This document shows, piece after piece, positions 1 to 6,498 of a stretch of 64,000 nucleotides of DNA. The translations under genes and the position numbers were made by a program. This DNA comes from Lachnospiraceae bacterium (GTDB taxonomy: Bacteria; Bacillota; Clostridia; Lachnospirales; Lachnospiraceae), in the NCBI GenBank assembly GCA_017482205.1, contig JAFUNK010000018.1, forward strand, positions 1 to 64,000, given 5' to 3'. Numbering within the stretch: position 1 is the first letter of the stretch; every line of letters begins with the position of its first letter. The notes below the pieces were generated by a model. It made no database searches and was not told where the DNA came from. It worked only from the letters and a program-made list of their open reading frames with translations.

Positions 1-1
1 A

Positions 2-223
2 ATCGATACCGGTATCTGGGGTTCCCTGAGGGATGATGTCATCGAAGCCATCAAGGAAAGAGAAGACTTAACTGTAAAAATTACGCTTACCCATGAAAAA
101 GAGCAGTATCTGCTGGTATTCGGACCGGACCGTGACATGTCTGTACTGGAAGAAGCAGACTGGTACGGTGTACTCTACTTAAACCAGTTCTTTGGAGTAG
201 AGCAGGAAGCAGACGCAGAATAA
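2..223 (+). CDS. C-terminal end of an unrecognised protein (5' truncated by window edge)
   Basis: An open frame enters from the left edge and stops at TAA 221-223, giving 73 visible residues that begin IDTGIWGSLRDD and end in an acidic tail (EQEADAE). I do not recognise the family. The segment looks like a compact alpha/beta tail with no membrane segment or cysteine motif. The frame is the natural owner of the strong terminator at 295-344, which supports its being a real gene read on the plus strand. No function can be given without the upstream part. Confidence 0.7.
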   Translation: MDTGIWGSLRDDVIEAIKEREDLTVKITLTHEKEQYLLVFGPDRDMSVLEEADWYGVLYLNQFFGVEQEADAE

Positions 224-294
224 TGTATAGAGTTTTTCTATACATAGTCAGCTTGCTATAAATTACACAGAGGTAACAGGGGATTGAGATAAAG

Positions 295-344
295 AAACAG
301 ACCCTTAGAACCGGTGGAGAGCCGGGGCTAAGGGTCTGTTTTTT
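295..344 (+). terminator. Rho-independent terminator, copy 1 of a duplicated element
   Basis: A 14-bp stem AAACAGACCCTTAG (295-308) pairs with CTAAGGGTCTGTTT (328-341) and runs into a T tract. An inner CCGG/CCGG pairing extends it. The same element, including the upstream attgagataaag, recurs at 2291-2352 behind abiEii, with a different but still complementary inner stem. Confidence 0.9.
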
Positions 345-353
345 ACAGAAGGA

Positions 354-472
354 ATTGCAGTTTCGGCAAAAATAAACAAAAGTGCCAAAAGTGCAATTGA
401 CATTTGGAAATAAACGCCTTATAATAAAATTGCAGTTTCGGCAAAAATAAACAAAAATGCCAAAAGTGCAAT
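354..472 (+). promoter_or_regulatory. Twin 44-bp inverted-repeat operators around the abiE promoter
   Basis: Two near-identical 44-bp units lie at 354-397 and 429-472 (offset 75 bp). Each is an imperfect inverted repeat: ATTGCAGTTTCGG at the left and CCAAAAGTGCAAT at the right, with a shared AT-rich core. Unit 1 ends at the first base of the -35 box; unit 2 starts just after the -10 box. AbiEi proteins are known to autorepress by binding two inverted repeats at their own promoter, so these are the likely AbiEi operators. The repeat structure is seen directly; the binding protein is inferred. Confidence 0.8.
397..425 (+). promoter_or_regulatory. Consensus sigma-A promoter of the abiE operon
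   Basis: TTGACA at 397-402 and TATAAT at 420-425 are separated by 17 bp, a perfect housekeeping promoter. It lies in the gap between the two operator copies, so occupancy of both repeats would block polymerase. The first codon of abiEi is 66 bp downstream of the -10 box. Confidence 0.88.
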
Positions 473-490
473 GAAGGAAGGTGTATAGCA

Positions 491-1240
491 ATGAAGATTG
501 AAGAAGTAATTGAAAAATTGAAGCCGGATTCTATCATAAGCAGAAAAGAATATGAGGATATTGTACGACAGATAAATCCAAAGTTAAGTGACAGAACTAT
601 TTTTTGGCAACTTGCAAAATTGCAGGATATGGGTATTTTGCAGAAAATAGGTCAGAACTCATTTCATGTAAGAAATAGCGAAAACTCAAAAAGAGAGTAT
701 TTCTATGGATATTCCAAGGAAATGCAAAAAATAGTAGATATGATAAAAGCAGAATATCCATTGGTGGATTTTCAAGTTTGGGAATTTGTACAGCTAAATG
801 AATTTGTTAATCATCAGATAGGAAAAAATGTTTTTTTTATTGAAGTAGAACATAATTTGGAGGAAAGTATTTTTAACAGATTGAGAGAGTATTGTTCCAG
901 AATATTGCTCTGTCCAAAGGAAGATATGTTTTATAATTATTTTGAAGAAAATATGGTGGTTATTCAAAGATTGCTGTCGGAAGCACCAAAGGCAAAATCA
1001 GATATAAAAGGATGCAGTCTGGAAAAACTGTTGGTGGATTTGTTCAGTAATAAGCTTACAGGACAATTAGTAGAAAGGGCGGAATATCCGGAAATTTATG
1101 AGGAAGCTTTTCGCAAGTATTATATAGATGAAAAGAAATTATTCCGTTATGCCAGACGAAGAAATTTGGAAAAGGAAATCAGAGACTTTATAAAGAAAGA
1201 AACAAATATACAGTTATTTACGGAGGAGGGGAATGCTTGA
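491..1240 (+). CDS. abiEi: AbiEi-like antitoxin / transcriptional autorepressor
   Basis: A 249-residue protein with an N-terminal winged-helix region (about residues 15-60, SDRTIFWQLAKLQDMGIL) followed by a larger alpha/beta domain, the layout of AbiEi antitoxins. In the AbiE abortive-infection family this protein represses its operon and counteracts the nucleotidyltransferase encoded next. Start ATG 491 follows the ribosome site GAAGGAAGG. The frame overlaps the next gene by 8 nt, typical of translational coupling. The gene is AT-rich and codon-poor compared with hisS and aspS, suggesting acquisition. Family assignment rests on architecture, the partner gene and the operators; I cannot run a profile search. 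Confidence 0.82.
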   Translation: MKIEEVIEKLKPDSIISRKEYEDIVRQINPKLSDRTIFWQLAKLQDMGILQKIGQNSFHVRNSENSKREYFYGYSKEMQKIVDMIKAEYPLVDFQVWEFVQLNEFVNHQIGKNVFFIEVEHNLEESIFNRLREYCSRILLCPKEDMFYNYFEENMVVIQRLLSEAPKAKSDIKGCSLEKLLVDLFSNKLTGQLVERAEYPEIYEEAFRKYYIDEKKLFRYARRRNLEKEIRDFIKKETNIQLFTEEGNA

Positions 1241-2273
1241 TAAGAGAAATTATGAATTAGAGTATATGAGAGAGTTACAGGAAAAATACAAAAAAGATCC
1301 TGCATTGTTGGAGAGGGTGTTATATGCGTTTGGATTGTTGGAGGCGTTGAAAATATCGGGATTGCCTTTTGTATTTAAAGGTGGTACATGTCTTATGTTG
1401 TTATTAGAGCATCCAATGAGATTGTCAACGGACATTGATATTATTGTTACACCGGGAACCGACGTGGATGAATATATCCGAAAGGCAGGAAATATATTTC
1501 CGTTTGTTACATGTGAAGAGCAAATCAGGGTAGGACATAATTCTATCGAAAAACGTCATTTCAAATTTGTTTATCAGTCACCTTTGCAGAAAAAAGAATT
1601 TTATATACTTTTGGATATTCTGTTTTCAGAAATTCCTTATGTAGAAACTATTGAAAAAGAAGTGAAGAATGAGCTTCTGATAGTTGATGGTACAAAAACA
1701 ATGGTTACGGTTCCAAGTGCAGAATGTATTCTTGGCGACAAACTGACTGCATTTGCACCACATACAACAGGTGTTCCGTTGGGTGTAGGTAAATCTATGG
1801 AAATTGCTAAACAGTTATTTGATGTTGCCACACTGATTGATGCCATGGGAAATCAGGATATAGTAAGGCAGACTTATGATAAAGTAGTGTTAGAAGAATT
1901 AGGTTATAGAGGTCTTTCAATAGGTAAAGAAGACGTGTTACAAGATACGATAAATGCCTGTCTGGGTATTATTAGTCGTGGTACAATGTATAAAGAAGAT
2001 TATGCAGAGTATTTGAAAGGTATTAAGGCTGTAGGGACACATATTTTGTTTTTGAACTATAGTGGCGAGATAGCAGCTCATCAGGCATGTAAAGTAATGT
2101 ATTTGGCTGCTTGCCTGTTAAAAGAAAGAGAATTTGTAAAAATCGAACATTCGGAAGTTTACATAGAACAAAAAATTGATCAGAAAAAATATAAGGGGTT
2201 ATCCAGTATCAAAAAGCAGAAGCTGGAAGCTTATGGATATCTGGTGGAAGCCGTCCGATTGTTAGACAAATGA
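1233..2273 (+). CDS. abiEii: AbiEii-like nucleotidyltransferase toxin
   Basis: This 346-residue protein carries the DNA-polymerase-beta-type nucleotidyltransferase signature: FKGGTCL (K49-G50-G51-T52) followed by RLSTDIDI (R63, S65, D67, D69), with the two aspartates expected to bind metal. Such AbiEii/MenT-like enzymes transfer nucleotides to RNA targets and arrest growth during phage infection; here the substrate is unknown. A second half rich in helices follows, with a GDKLTA segment near residue 168 that is also common in the family. ATG 1233 lies inside the 3' end of abiEi. The operon ends at the duplicated terminator 2303-2350. Confidence 0.88.
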   Translation: MLDKRNYELEYMRELQEKYKKDPALLERVLYAFGLLEALKISGLPFVFKGGTCLMLLLEHPMRLSTDIDIIVTPGTDVDEYIRKAGNIFPFVTCEEQIRVGHNSIEKRHFKFVYQSPLQKKEFYILLDILFSEIPYVETIEKEVKNELLIVDGTKTMVTVPSAECILGDKLTAFAPHTTGVPLGVGKSMEIAKQLFDVATLIDAMGNQDIVRQTYDKVVLEELGYRGLSIGKEDVLQDTINACLGIISRGTMYKEDYAEYLKGIKAVGTHILFLNYSGEIAAHQACKVMYLAACLLKEREFVKIEHSEVYIEQKIDQKKYKGLSSIKKQKLEAYGYLVEAVRLLDK

Positions 2274-2302
2274 TTTTTCACGGAAAAAATATTGAGATAA
2301 AG

Positions 2303-2350
2303 AAACAGACCCTTAGAATTGGTTTAAAGCCAAGTTCTAAGGGTCTGTTT
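2303..2350 (+). terminator. Rho-independent terminator, copy 2 of the duplicated element
   Basis: AAACAGACCCTTAG (2303-2316) pairs with CTAAGGGTCTGTTT (2337-2350), identical in both arms to the terminator at 295-344. The inner stem is TTGG/CCAA here and CCGG/CCGG in copy 1, so pairing is kept while sequence differs. It terminates abiEii and faces the convergent gene ending at 2372. Confidence 0.88.
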
Positions 2351-2371
2351 TAATGTAAAGTAAAAGGATTG

Positions 2372-4123
2372 TTAACGGTTTATACGATATCCAACAAATT
2401 TGCCTACCGTGGCACGAAGACAGAAGACCGCCTCGTCATTATCATGGTAAAGGGGTTCAATTACCTGATTGTTCTCTACATTCATGATACTTGCAGCACC
2501 TTTGATATGTATATGGATATCACTGTCGCGGGTATTGGCATCCACGTAGGGGTAAATCACAAAGGTATCATTATCGTATACAAATAAACTAATCATGGCA
2601 TCACCGGTCAGGTAAATACCGTTTGTACTAAATTCTTTACGCATGCGGTTACGGATAACATTGGGATAATATTTTAAATCGCTGAAGGATTCCGGTATCA
2701 CCAAAGTGTACATCTGACCGTCACCGTAGGTATCCAGTGCAAATATAGTGTAAGCCTCTTCTTCGGCAATACCTTTACACACAGCACCCCAGGTGGAGTT
2801 GTTGCGGAATTCCAATACCGGAATGGTTACCGGTTTTTCACCGTAAGCCCGTTCCCAACGGTTGTAGAAGCGGGAGGCTTCGGCAGCAAATTCTTTAACG
2901 GTTGCCTTACGGCCCCTGTCACGGATAGAAGTGAGTTTTGCCAGCCCCTTGTCCAAAGTGGCTTGTACAAAACCGCCGGTAACGATGGCTTTGTTGCCTG
3001 CTGCGATATATTGTTCCAATTTATTCACAATATCTGTATCATAAGCGGAAGCGGCGGTTAACAGCATAATCGGAGAATCCGCTTTGAAATGGGGCGTGGT
3101 AAGAATGGGGAAACCGTGCATACCCAGAAAATCCTGTACATTGTCTTCGCCCTGTGAAGCATTTGGAATATAACAGGGAATGCCCATGGGCGTACCCAGA
3201 TGACTCAGTAAAGCATCCAATTTATCCAGCATAAAGCCCAGTGCGGGCACATTTACGGAATTTACCAGTGCCTGAAAGCAGAACATCATCATTTCCCTGG
3301 GCTTGGCAAAGGCAGTCAGGTAAGCCTGCTCCAGATAGTAGTCTAACATGCGGCAGTCAAAGGGATCAAACCATCCGCCGCCGTTTCTGCCCGGTGCCAT
3401 ATCTTCCATGTATCCCATGAGAGAATAAGATAAATAGCGTGGCAGATGCTGGTCGGTATTCACCGGATCGCGGGTTTCCGTGCCGGTATAAATATAGTCA
3501 AAGATATCCTTTTGGGACGCCGGGTCATAACCTGTTTCCTGATAAGATTCCATCCAGTTAGGATATTTAATGGTAATTTTACAATCAGGGTTTACTGCCT
3601 TGGCAGGTCCGATAACGTACTTTTGTGAAGCTTCATACATCAGGTGGGTACGGTATGCCTGCCAGCTGCCATCTGAGATACCATGGGCTTTATTGTAGGC
3701 ATCATGTCCTTCGCGGCATGCTGCACAGGTACAATTGGTAAAATAAAAATCATCAATGATAAAGGCATCAAAAACCTTGGCATTTAATTCACATACCTGT
3801 TGCAAAGTGCTCATCATATCGGCATCATTGTAACAAAGGGTATTGAACATGCGCTGCTTTCTTTTATGTCCCTGCATATCGGGCATGGAAGTAGTGATGC
3901 CGCCTTCTGTGCGGATACCGTTGGCTTCAAAAACTTCTTTACACATGCGAAGCTGTTCTTCCGTAGCAAAAACTCCCTCCCGGAAAGGCTCCAGATAAAC
4001 CTTGTCGAGGCGCATATAATGCTTAAAAAAGTCAATATCCTTTTGCAGACCGTCCCTGGTGGCATTTGCCACGCCGTCAGCAACAAAGTACACCACCAAA
4101 TCAAAGTTTTTATAGTTTCCCAT
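2372..4123 (-). CDS. Unassigned 583-residue protein, possibly glycoside-hydrolase-like barrel
   Basis: No signal peptide is present, so the protein should be cytoplasmic. The N-terminal 300 residues look like a (beta/alpha)8 barrel: repeated strand-helix segments, a strand carrying paired acids followed by a cysteine cluster (IIDDFYFTNCTCAACREG, about residues 122-139), and a later KITIKYPNWMESY strand. Such paired-acid strands resemble GH42/GH29-like and related barrels. A middle segment (about 330-400: PIMLLTAASAYD, AIVTGGFV) resembles a trimerisation or Rossmann-type domain, and the C-terminus is beta-rich. The start at 4123 has a good AGGAGGTAAC site. It is a lone gene, with no transporter or sugar genes beside it. 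Enzyme class is a guess; no substrate can be named. Confidence 0.7.
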   Translation of the reverse strand: MGNYKNFDLVVYFVADGVANATRDGLQKDIDFFKHYMRLDKVYLEPFREGVFATEEQLRMCKEVFEANGIRTEGGITTSMPDMQGHKRKQRMFNTLCYNDADMMSTLQQVCELNAKVFDAFIIDDFYFTNCTCAACREGHDAYNKAHGISDGSWQAYRTHLMYEASQKYVIGPAKAVNPDCKITIKYPNWMESYQETGYDPASQKDIFDYIYTGTETRDPVNTDQHLPRYLSYSLMGYMEDMAPGRNGGGWFDPFDCRMLDYYLEQAYLTAFAKPREMMMFCFQALVNSVNVPALGFMLDKLDALLSHLGTPMGIPCYIPNASQGEDNVQDFLGMHGFPILTTPHFKADSPIMLLTAASAYDTDIVNKLEQYIAAGNKAIVTGGFVQATLDKGLAKLTSIRDRGRKATVKEFAAEASRFYNRWERAYGEKPVTIPVLEFRNNSTWGAVCKGIAEEEAYTIFALDTYGDGQMYTLVIPESFSDLKYYPNVIRNRMRKEFSTNGIYLTGDAMISLFVYDNDTFVIYPYVDANTRDSDIHIHIKGAASIMNVENNQVIEPLYHDNDEAVFCLRATVGKFVGYRINR

Positions 4124-4343
4124 AGTTACCTCCTTTGCGAAAATCTTCGTATTTCAGTATACTTCCAGTATAGGGCAGGAGTATTTTGTTCACAATGGAG
4201 TATCTTGTACGAAAGCAGGAGAAAACAAAACAGATTATTTCTTTAAGGGGCTGTGTATGTAATTGGCGGGTATGCCGGCTATCAGCTATCAAGGTTTGTC
4301 ACTTGACCGTTATCAGGCGAGACCGGCGGGTTTGATATGTATG

Positions 4344-4577
4344 TGGGCACTGAGGCAATTTTCTTTTGTTGTAGTGCCCATTTTTTTACAGTTTTGACGA
4401 AAAAAATAGCCATTTTGGGCATATAACAGAAAGAAATGGAATATAATGCCCACACTTTTATAAATTTATGGGCAGAAACAAGGAAAAAAGTGCTGTATAT
4501 GCCCATAATGGCAAAAAAATGCTTAATCTGCAGGAGATTTTGGGCACCAGAGACTTGATTTTTACTTAAAATGCCCA
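4344..4577. repeat. Array A: eight alternating TGGGCA/TGCCCA half-sites, helically phased
   Basis: TGGGCA occurs at 4344, 4416, 4469 and 4541; its reverse complement TGCCCA at 4375, 4447, 4500 and 4572. Start-to-start spacings are 31-41-31-22-31-41-31 bp. Each TGGGCA-N25-TGCCCA pair is a 37-nt potential hairpin in AT-rich sequence; the first extends to 8 bp (TGGGCACT/AGTGCCCA). Spacings are near 3, 4, 3, 2, 3, 4 and 3 helical turns. The same series recurs in array B, with 30 at its last step. Together with the tandem repeat that follows, this fills the 758-bp gap between the flanking genes. No protein-coding gene is supported here. Confidence 0.9.
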
Positions 4578-4830
4578 ATCCGCCCGGGAAACCCCAGCTA
4601 CTTGTGCAACCCAATCCCCCAATGCCCAGTCTGACTGAGGCGCTGAACCACACGGGAAACCATCACACCCCGGTAACCCAATCCGCCCGGAAACCCCAGC
4701 TGCTTGGGCAACCCAATCCCCAAATGCCCAGTCTGACTGAGGCGCTGAACCGCCCGGGAAACTATCACCCCCCGGCAGCCCAATCCGCCCGGGAAACCAT
4801 CACACCCAGACAGCCCAATCAATCTCGCCG
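4574..4830. repeat. GC-rich 102-103-bp tandem repeat
   Basis: Copies start at CCCAATCCGCCCGG at 4574, 4677 and 4779 (periods 103 and 102); the third is partial and a fourth fragment starts at 4814. Each full unit holds CTGACTGAGGCGCTGAACC and a TGCCCA motif (4623, 4725). The block is much richer in C and G than the surrounding sequence and abuts the last half-site of array A. Both strands are open in one frame, but the resulting Pro-rich peptides have no ribosome site, so I read it as non-coding repeat. Confidence 0.85.
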
Positions 4831-4881
4831 ACATCCCCTCAAAGTGTCCCCAAAACCAAATTAGTATTGTGAAGAGAAAAA

Positions 4882-5667
4882 CTAATTGTTTAAGAAGTAA
4901 TGTGAGATGATTTTTTCTATTAGTATTGTGTCTAACGGATGGTCTTTTGTCTCAAATGTAGTGATGAGCTGAATGGATGGGATGATACCGTGTGAAGAAT
5001 AAAACTGTAATTTTGAAAATGCATTTTGGGCATAAACAGGGTTATCCATTAATCCAAAGTGTTCCCAATAATAGAGTTTGCCGGATATAGGGTGACGTAT
5101 TGTAAAATCAGGATAGTAAGTTGTGTTGTTTAAGATTAAGGCAGCTTCATAGCGGAAAGGAATTTGGTTGATGTGCAGAAACATGTCGATAAGGGATTCA
5201 GACTTGGAACGCAAATTGTTTCCGGAAATGCTCTTGTGAATTAGTTGTTCGGGATAGTGGGGATTGCTTTCGTAGGGGGCGTGTGCCCAGTCAGACAATT
5301 CCTGTGAAAGTGGTTTGAAATGATCAGACAAAAGAGTCCGGTATTCCGAGGGATTGGTGAGTAGGGATTGTGCATTGCCAAAGGATGTAGGGTGTTGATT
5401 CAAGTATTGGTCTATGGCTGCTTTTTCAGCGACAAGTTCTTCGTACATCATAGAGAGGTATTTTTTTTCGGCAAGCTGTTCGGCAAGATGACGCTCGTGT
5501 TTGGGAATGTAATTCATATCCCCATCGTTACTTTGATACCACTTGAAGTGTGTTCCGTTGCGCGTACATATAAGCTTTCCTTCCGGCAGGTGCTCCAATT
5601 GTTTTTTTAGAGCATTGATTTGTTGAGTGAGTCTGTCAGACTCGGCTAATGCAATATGATATAACAT
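4882..5667 (-). CDS. PD-(D/E)XK-nuclease-like protein of a lachnospiraceal family
   Basis: The first 90 residues of this 261-residue protein are helical and charged, probably coiled coil (SDRLTQQINALKKQLE). The C-terminal half resembles a restriction-endonuclease-like fold: SKSE with E157, a strand YEAALIL, then YYPDFTI with D187 and YYWEHFG with E202-H203. This matches the E...D...E spacing of PD-(D/E)XK nucleases, although the usual lysine after the last acid is not in the standard place. From memory, similar proteins with the IPFRYE and YWEHFG blocks are common and multicopy in Lachnospiraceae, of unknown role. The start at 5667 has the site AAGGAGG. The gene stands alone between arrays A and B. 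Activity is inferred, not shown. Confidence 0.72.
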   Translation of the reverse strand: MLYHIALAESDRLTQQINALKKQLEHLPEGKLICTRNGTHFKWYQSNDGDMNYIPKHERHLAEQLAEKKYLSMMYEELVAEKAAIDQYLNQHPTSFGNAQSLLTNPSEYRTLLSDHFKPLSQELSDWAHAPYESNPHYPEQLIHKSISGNNLRSKSESLIDMFLHINQIPFRYEAALILNNTTYYPDFTIRHPISGKLYYWEHFGLMDNPVYAQNAFSKLQFYSSHGIIPSIQLITTFETKDHPLDTILIEKIISHYFLNN

Positions 5668-5740
5668 GAAATCCTCCTTTGTTAGTAGTGTATTATGATA
5701 ATAATACCGGATGAAAGAAAATGCAACTGCATTTGACGCA

Positions 5741-5820
5741 AATTGAATAAACTTTTACAAACTGAATAAATTTAGCACAAACTGATAAATTTGGCACAAA
5801 CCGAATGAATTATGGGTGCG
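5741..5820. repeat. Degenerate ~20-bp tandem repeat
   Basis: Four units of consensus actgaataaatttagcacaa start at 5741, 5761, 5781 and 5800 (periods 20, 20 and 19). They lie just upstream of the nuclease-like gene and lead into array B. The last unit merges into TGGGTG at 5813, which sits exactly 31 bp before a TGCCCT at 5844, a possible decayed half-site pair. Confidence 0.75.
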
Positions 5821-5867
5821 GACAAAAAGTTGGACACTGTCTGTGCCCTTCGCATAAACTATATTTA

Positions 5868-6100
5868 TGGGCATAGACAACGCATTTTTTTATGATGCTG
5901 CCCAAAATCAAGAGAATTTTACAGTTGTTTTGGCGGTTTTGGGCATAGAGCGCAAAAAAAGTGCAACCTATGCCCACATTTTGGTGATTTTGTGGGCATC
6001 AGACAGGTTAATTTACTCTGTGATGCCCAAAACGGCCTTTTTAAGCGGGATAAAATACAATTTTTGGGCATTGGAGCAGGAAAAAAGCCATTTATGCCCA
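5868..6100. repeat. Array B: same half-site architecture as array A
   Basis: TGGGCA at 5868, 5940, 5993 and 6065 alternates with TGCCCA at 5899, 5971, 6024 and 6095. Spacings are 31-41-31-22-31-41-30, the array A series with only the last step 1 bp shorter. Two pairs have extended perfect stems with different sequence: TGGGCATAG/CTATGCCCA (5940-5948/5968-5976) and TGGGCATCA/TGATGCCCA (5993-6001/6021-6029). A weaker pair may precede it (5813/5844). Spacer sequences are only loosely similar to array A, so the architecture seems to have outlived the sequence. Frames that are open here are incidental. Confidence 0.92.
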
Positions 6101-6215
6101 TTTTGAATAAAAGTGCTGTTTTCCATATGCACTGCCGTTGATTAAGGACAAGTCCGAACGATTCTTGTTTCCTGATATTATATATTTTCTCTAGTGTAAA
6201 CACAATATCCCAAAA

Positions 6216-6307
6216 AGAGAAACAAAACTTTACCGAGCAGAGAAACAAAACTTCACCAAGCAGAGAAACAAAACTTCACCAAGTAGAGAAACAAAACTTC
6301 ATAAAAG
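6216..6307. repeat. Four copies of a 23-bp direct repeat upstream of hisS
   Basis: Units agagaaacaaaacttcacc(a/g)ag(c/t) start at 6216, 6239, 6262 and 6285, with exact 23-bp period; the fourth diverges after acttca. There are no spacers, so this is not a CRISPR array. The core AACAAAAC recurs in the palindrome at 6365-6381, so the repeats may be iterated binding sites. Confidence 0.88.
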
Positions 6308-6364
6308 AATTTAAATAAAATGGATAACAGTGTATGCCGAGTGGCAGTATCAGAAGTTTAAGAA

Positions 6365-6381
6365 AACAAAACAGTTTTGTT
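6365..6381. promoter_or_regulatory. 17-bp perfect palindrome, putative operator upstream of hisS
   Basis: AACAAAAC-A-GTTTTGTT is a perfect inverted repeat around a single A. A second, imperfect copy (aacaaaacagttcttttc) follows from about 6389. Both carry the AACAAAAC core of the 23-bp repeats and lie about 40 bp upstream of the hisS -35 box. The binding protein is unknown. Confidence 0.6.
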
Positions 6382-6418
6382 CTACAACAACAAAACAGTT
6401 CTTTTCTGCAATACAGAC

Positions 6419-6447
6419 TTGAAATAAGGCGAAAATCAGTGTAAAAT
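6419..6447 (+). promoter_or_regulatory. Likely hisS promoter
   Basis: TTGAAA at 6419-6424 and TAAAAT at 6442-6447 are separated by 17 bp, 52 bp before the hisS start. No T-box leader fits in the remaining space. Confidence 0.6.
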
Positions 6448-6498
6448 CTTGTAAGTATAAAGAGTTTGACTGTACAAGTAAACAGAAAGAGGACAAGT

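Noticed and set aside
4282-4653. 123-codon minus-strand frame over array A
   Set aside because: Runs through the half-site array and part of the tandem repeat; no ribosome site and no protein-like composition.
4571-4864. 97-codon Pro-rich open frame on the plus strand (and a 78-codon frame on the minus strand)
   Set aside because: Both follow from the 102-bp tandem repeat; no ribosome site, low complexity, both strands open.
5867-6248. Frames of 79 and 109 codons inside array B
   Set aside because: They overlap on opposite strands and are made of the repeated half-sites; incidental.
6216-6307. CRISPR-like array
   Set aside because: Direct 23-bp repeats without spacers and no cas genes.
6110-6498. 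T-box leader for hisS-aspS
   Set aside because: I looked for the conserved AGGGTGG-type T-box bulge and a following terminator and saw neither.
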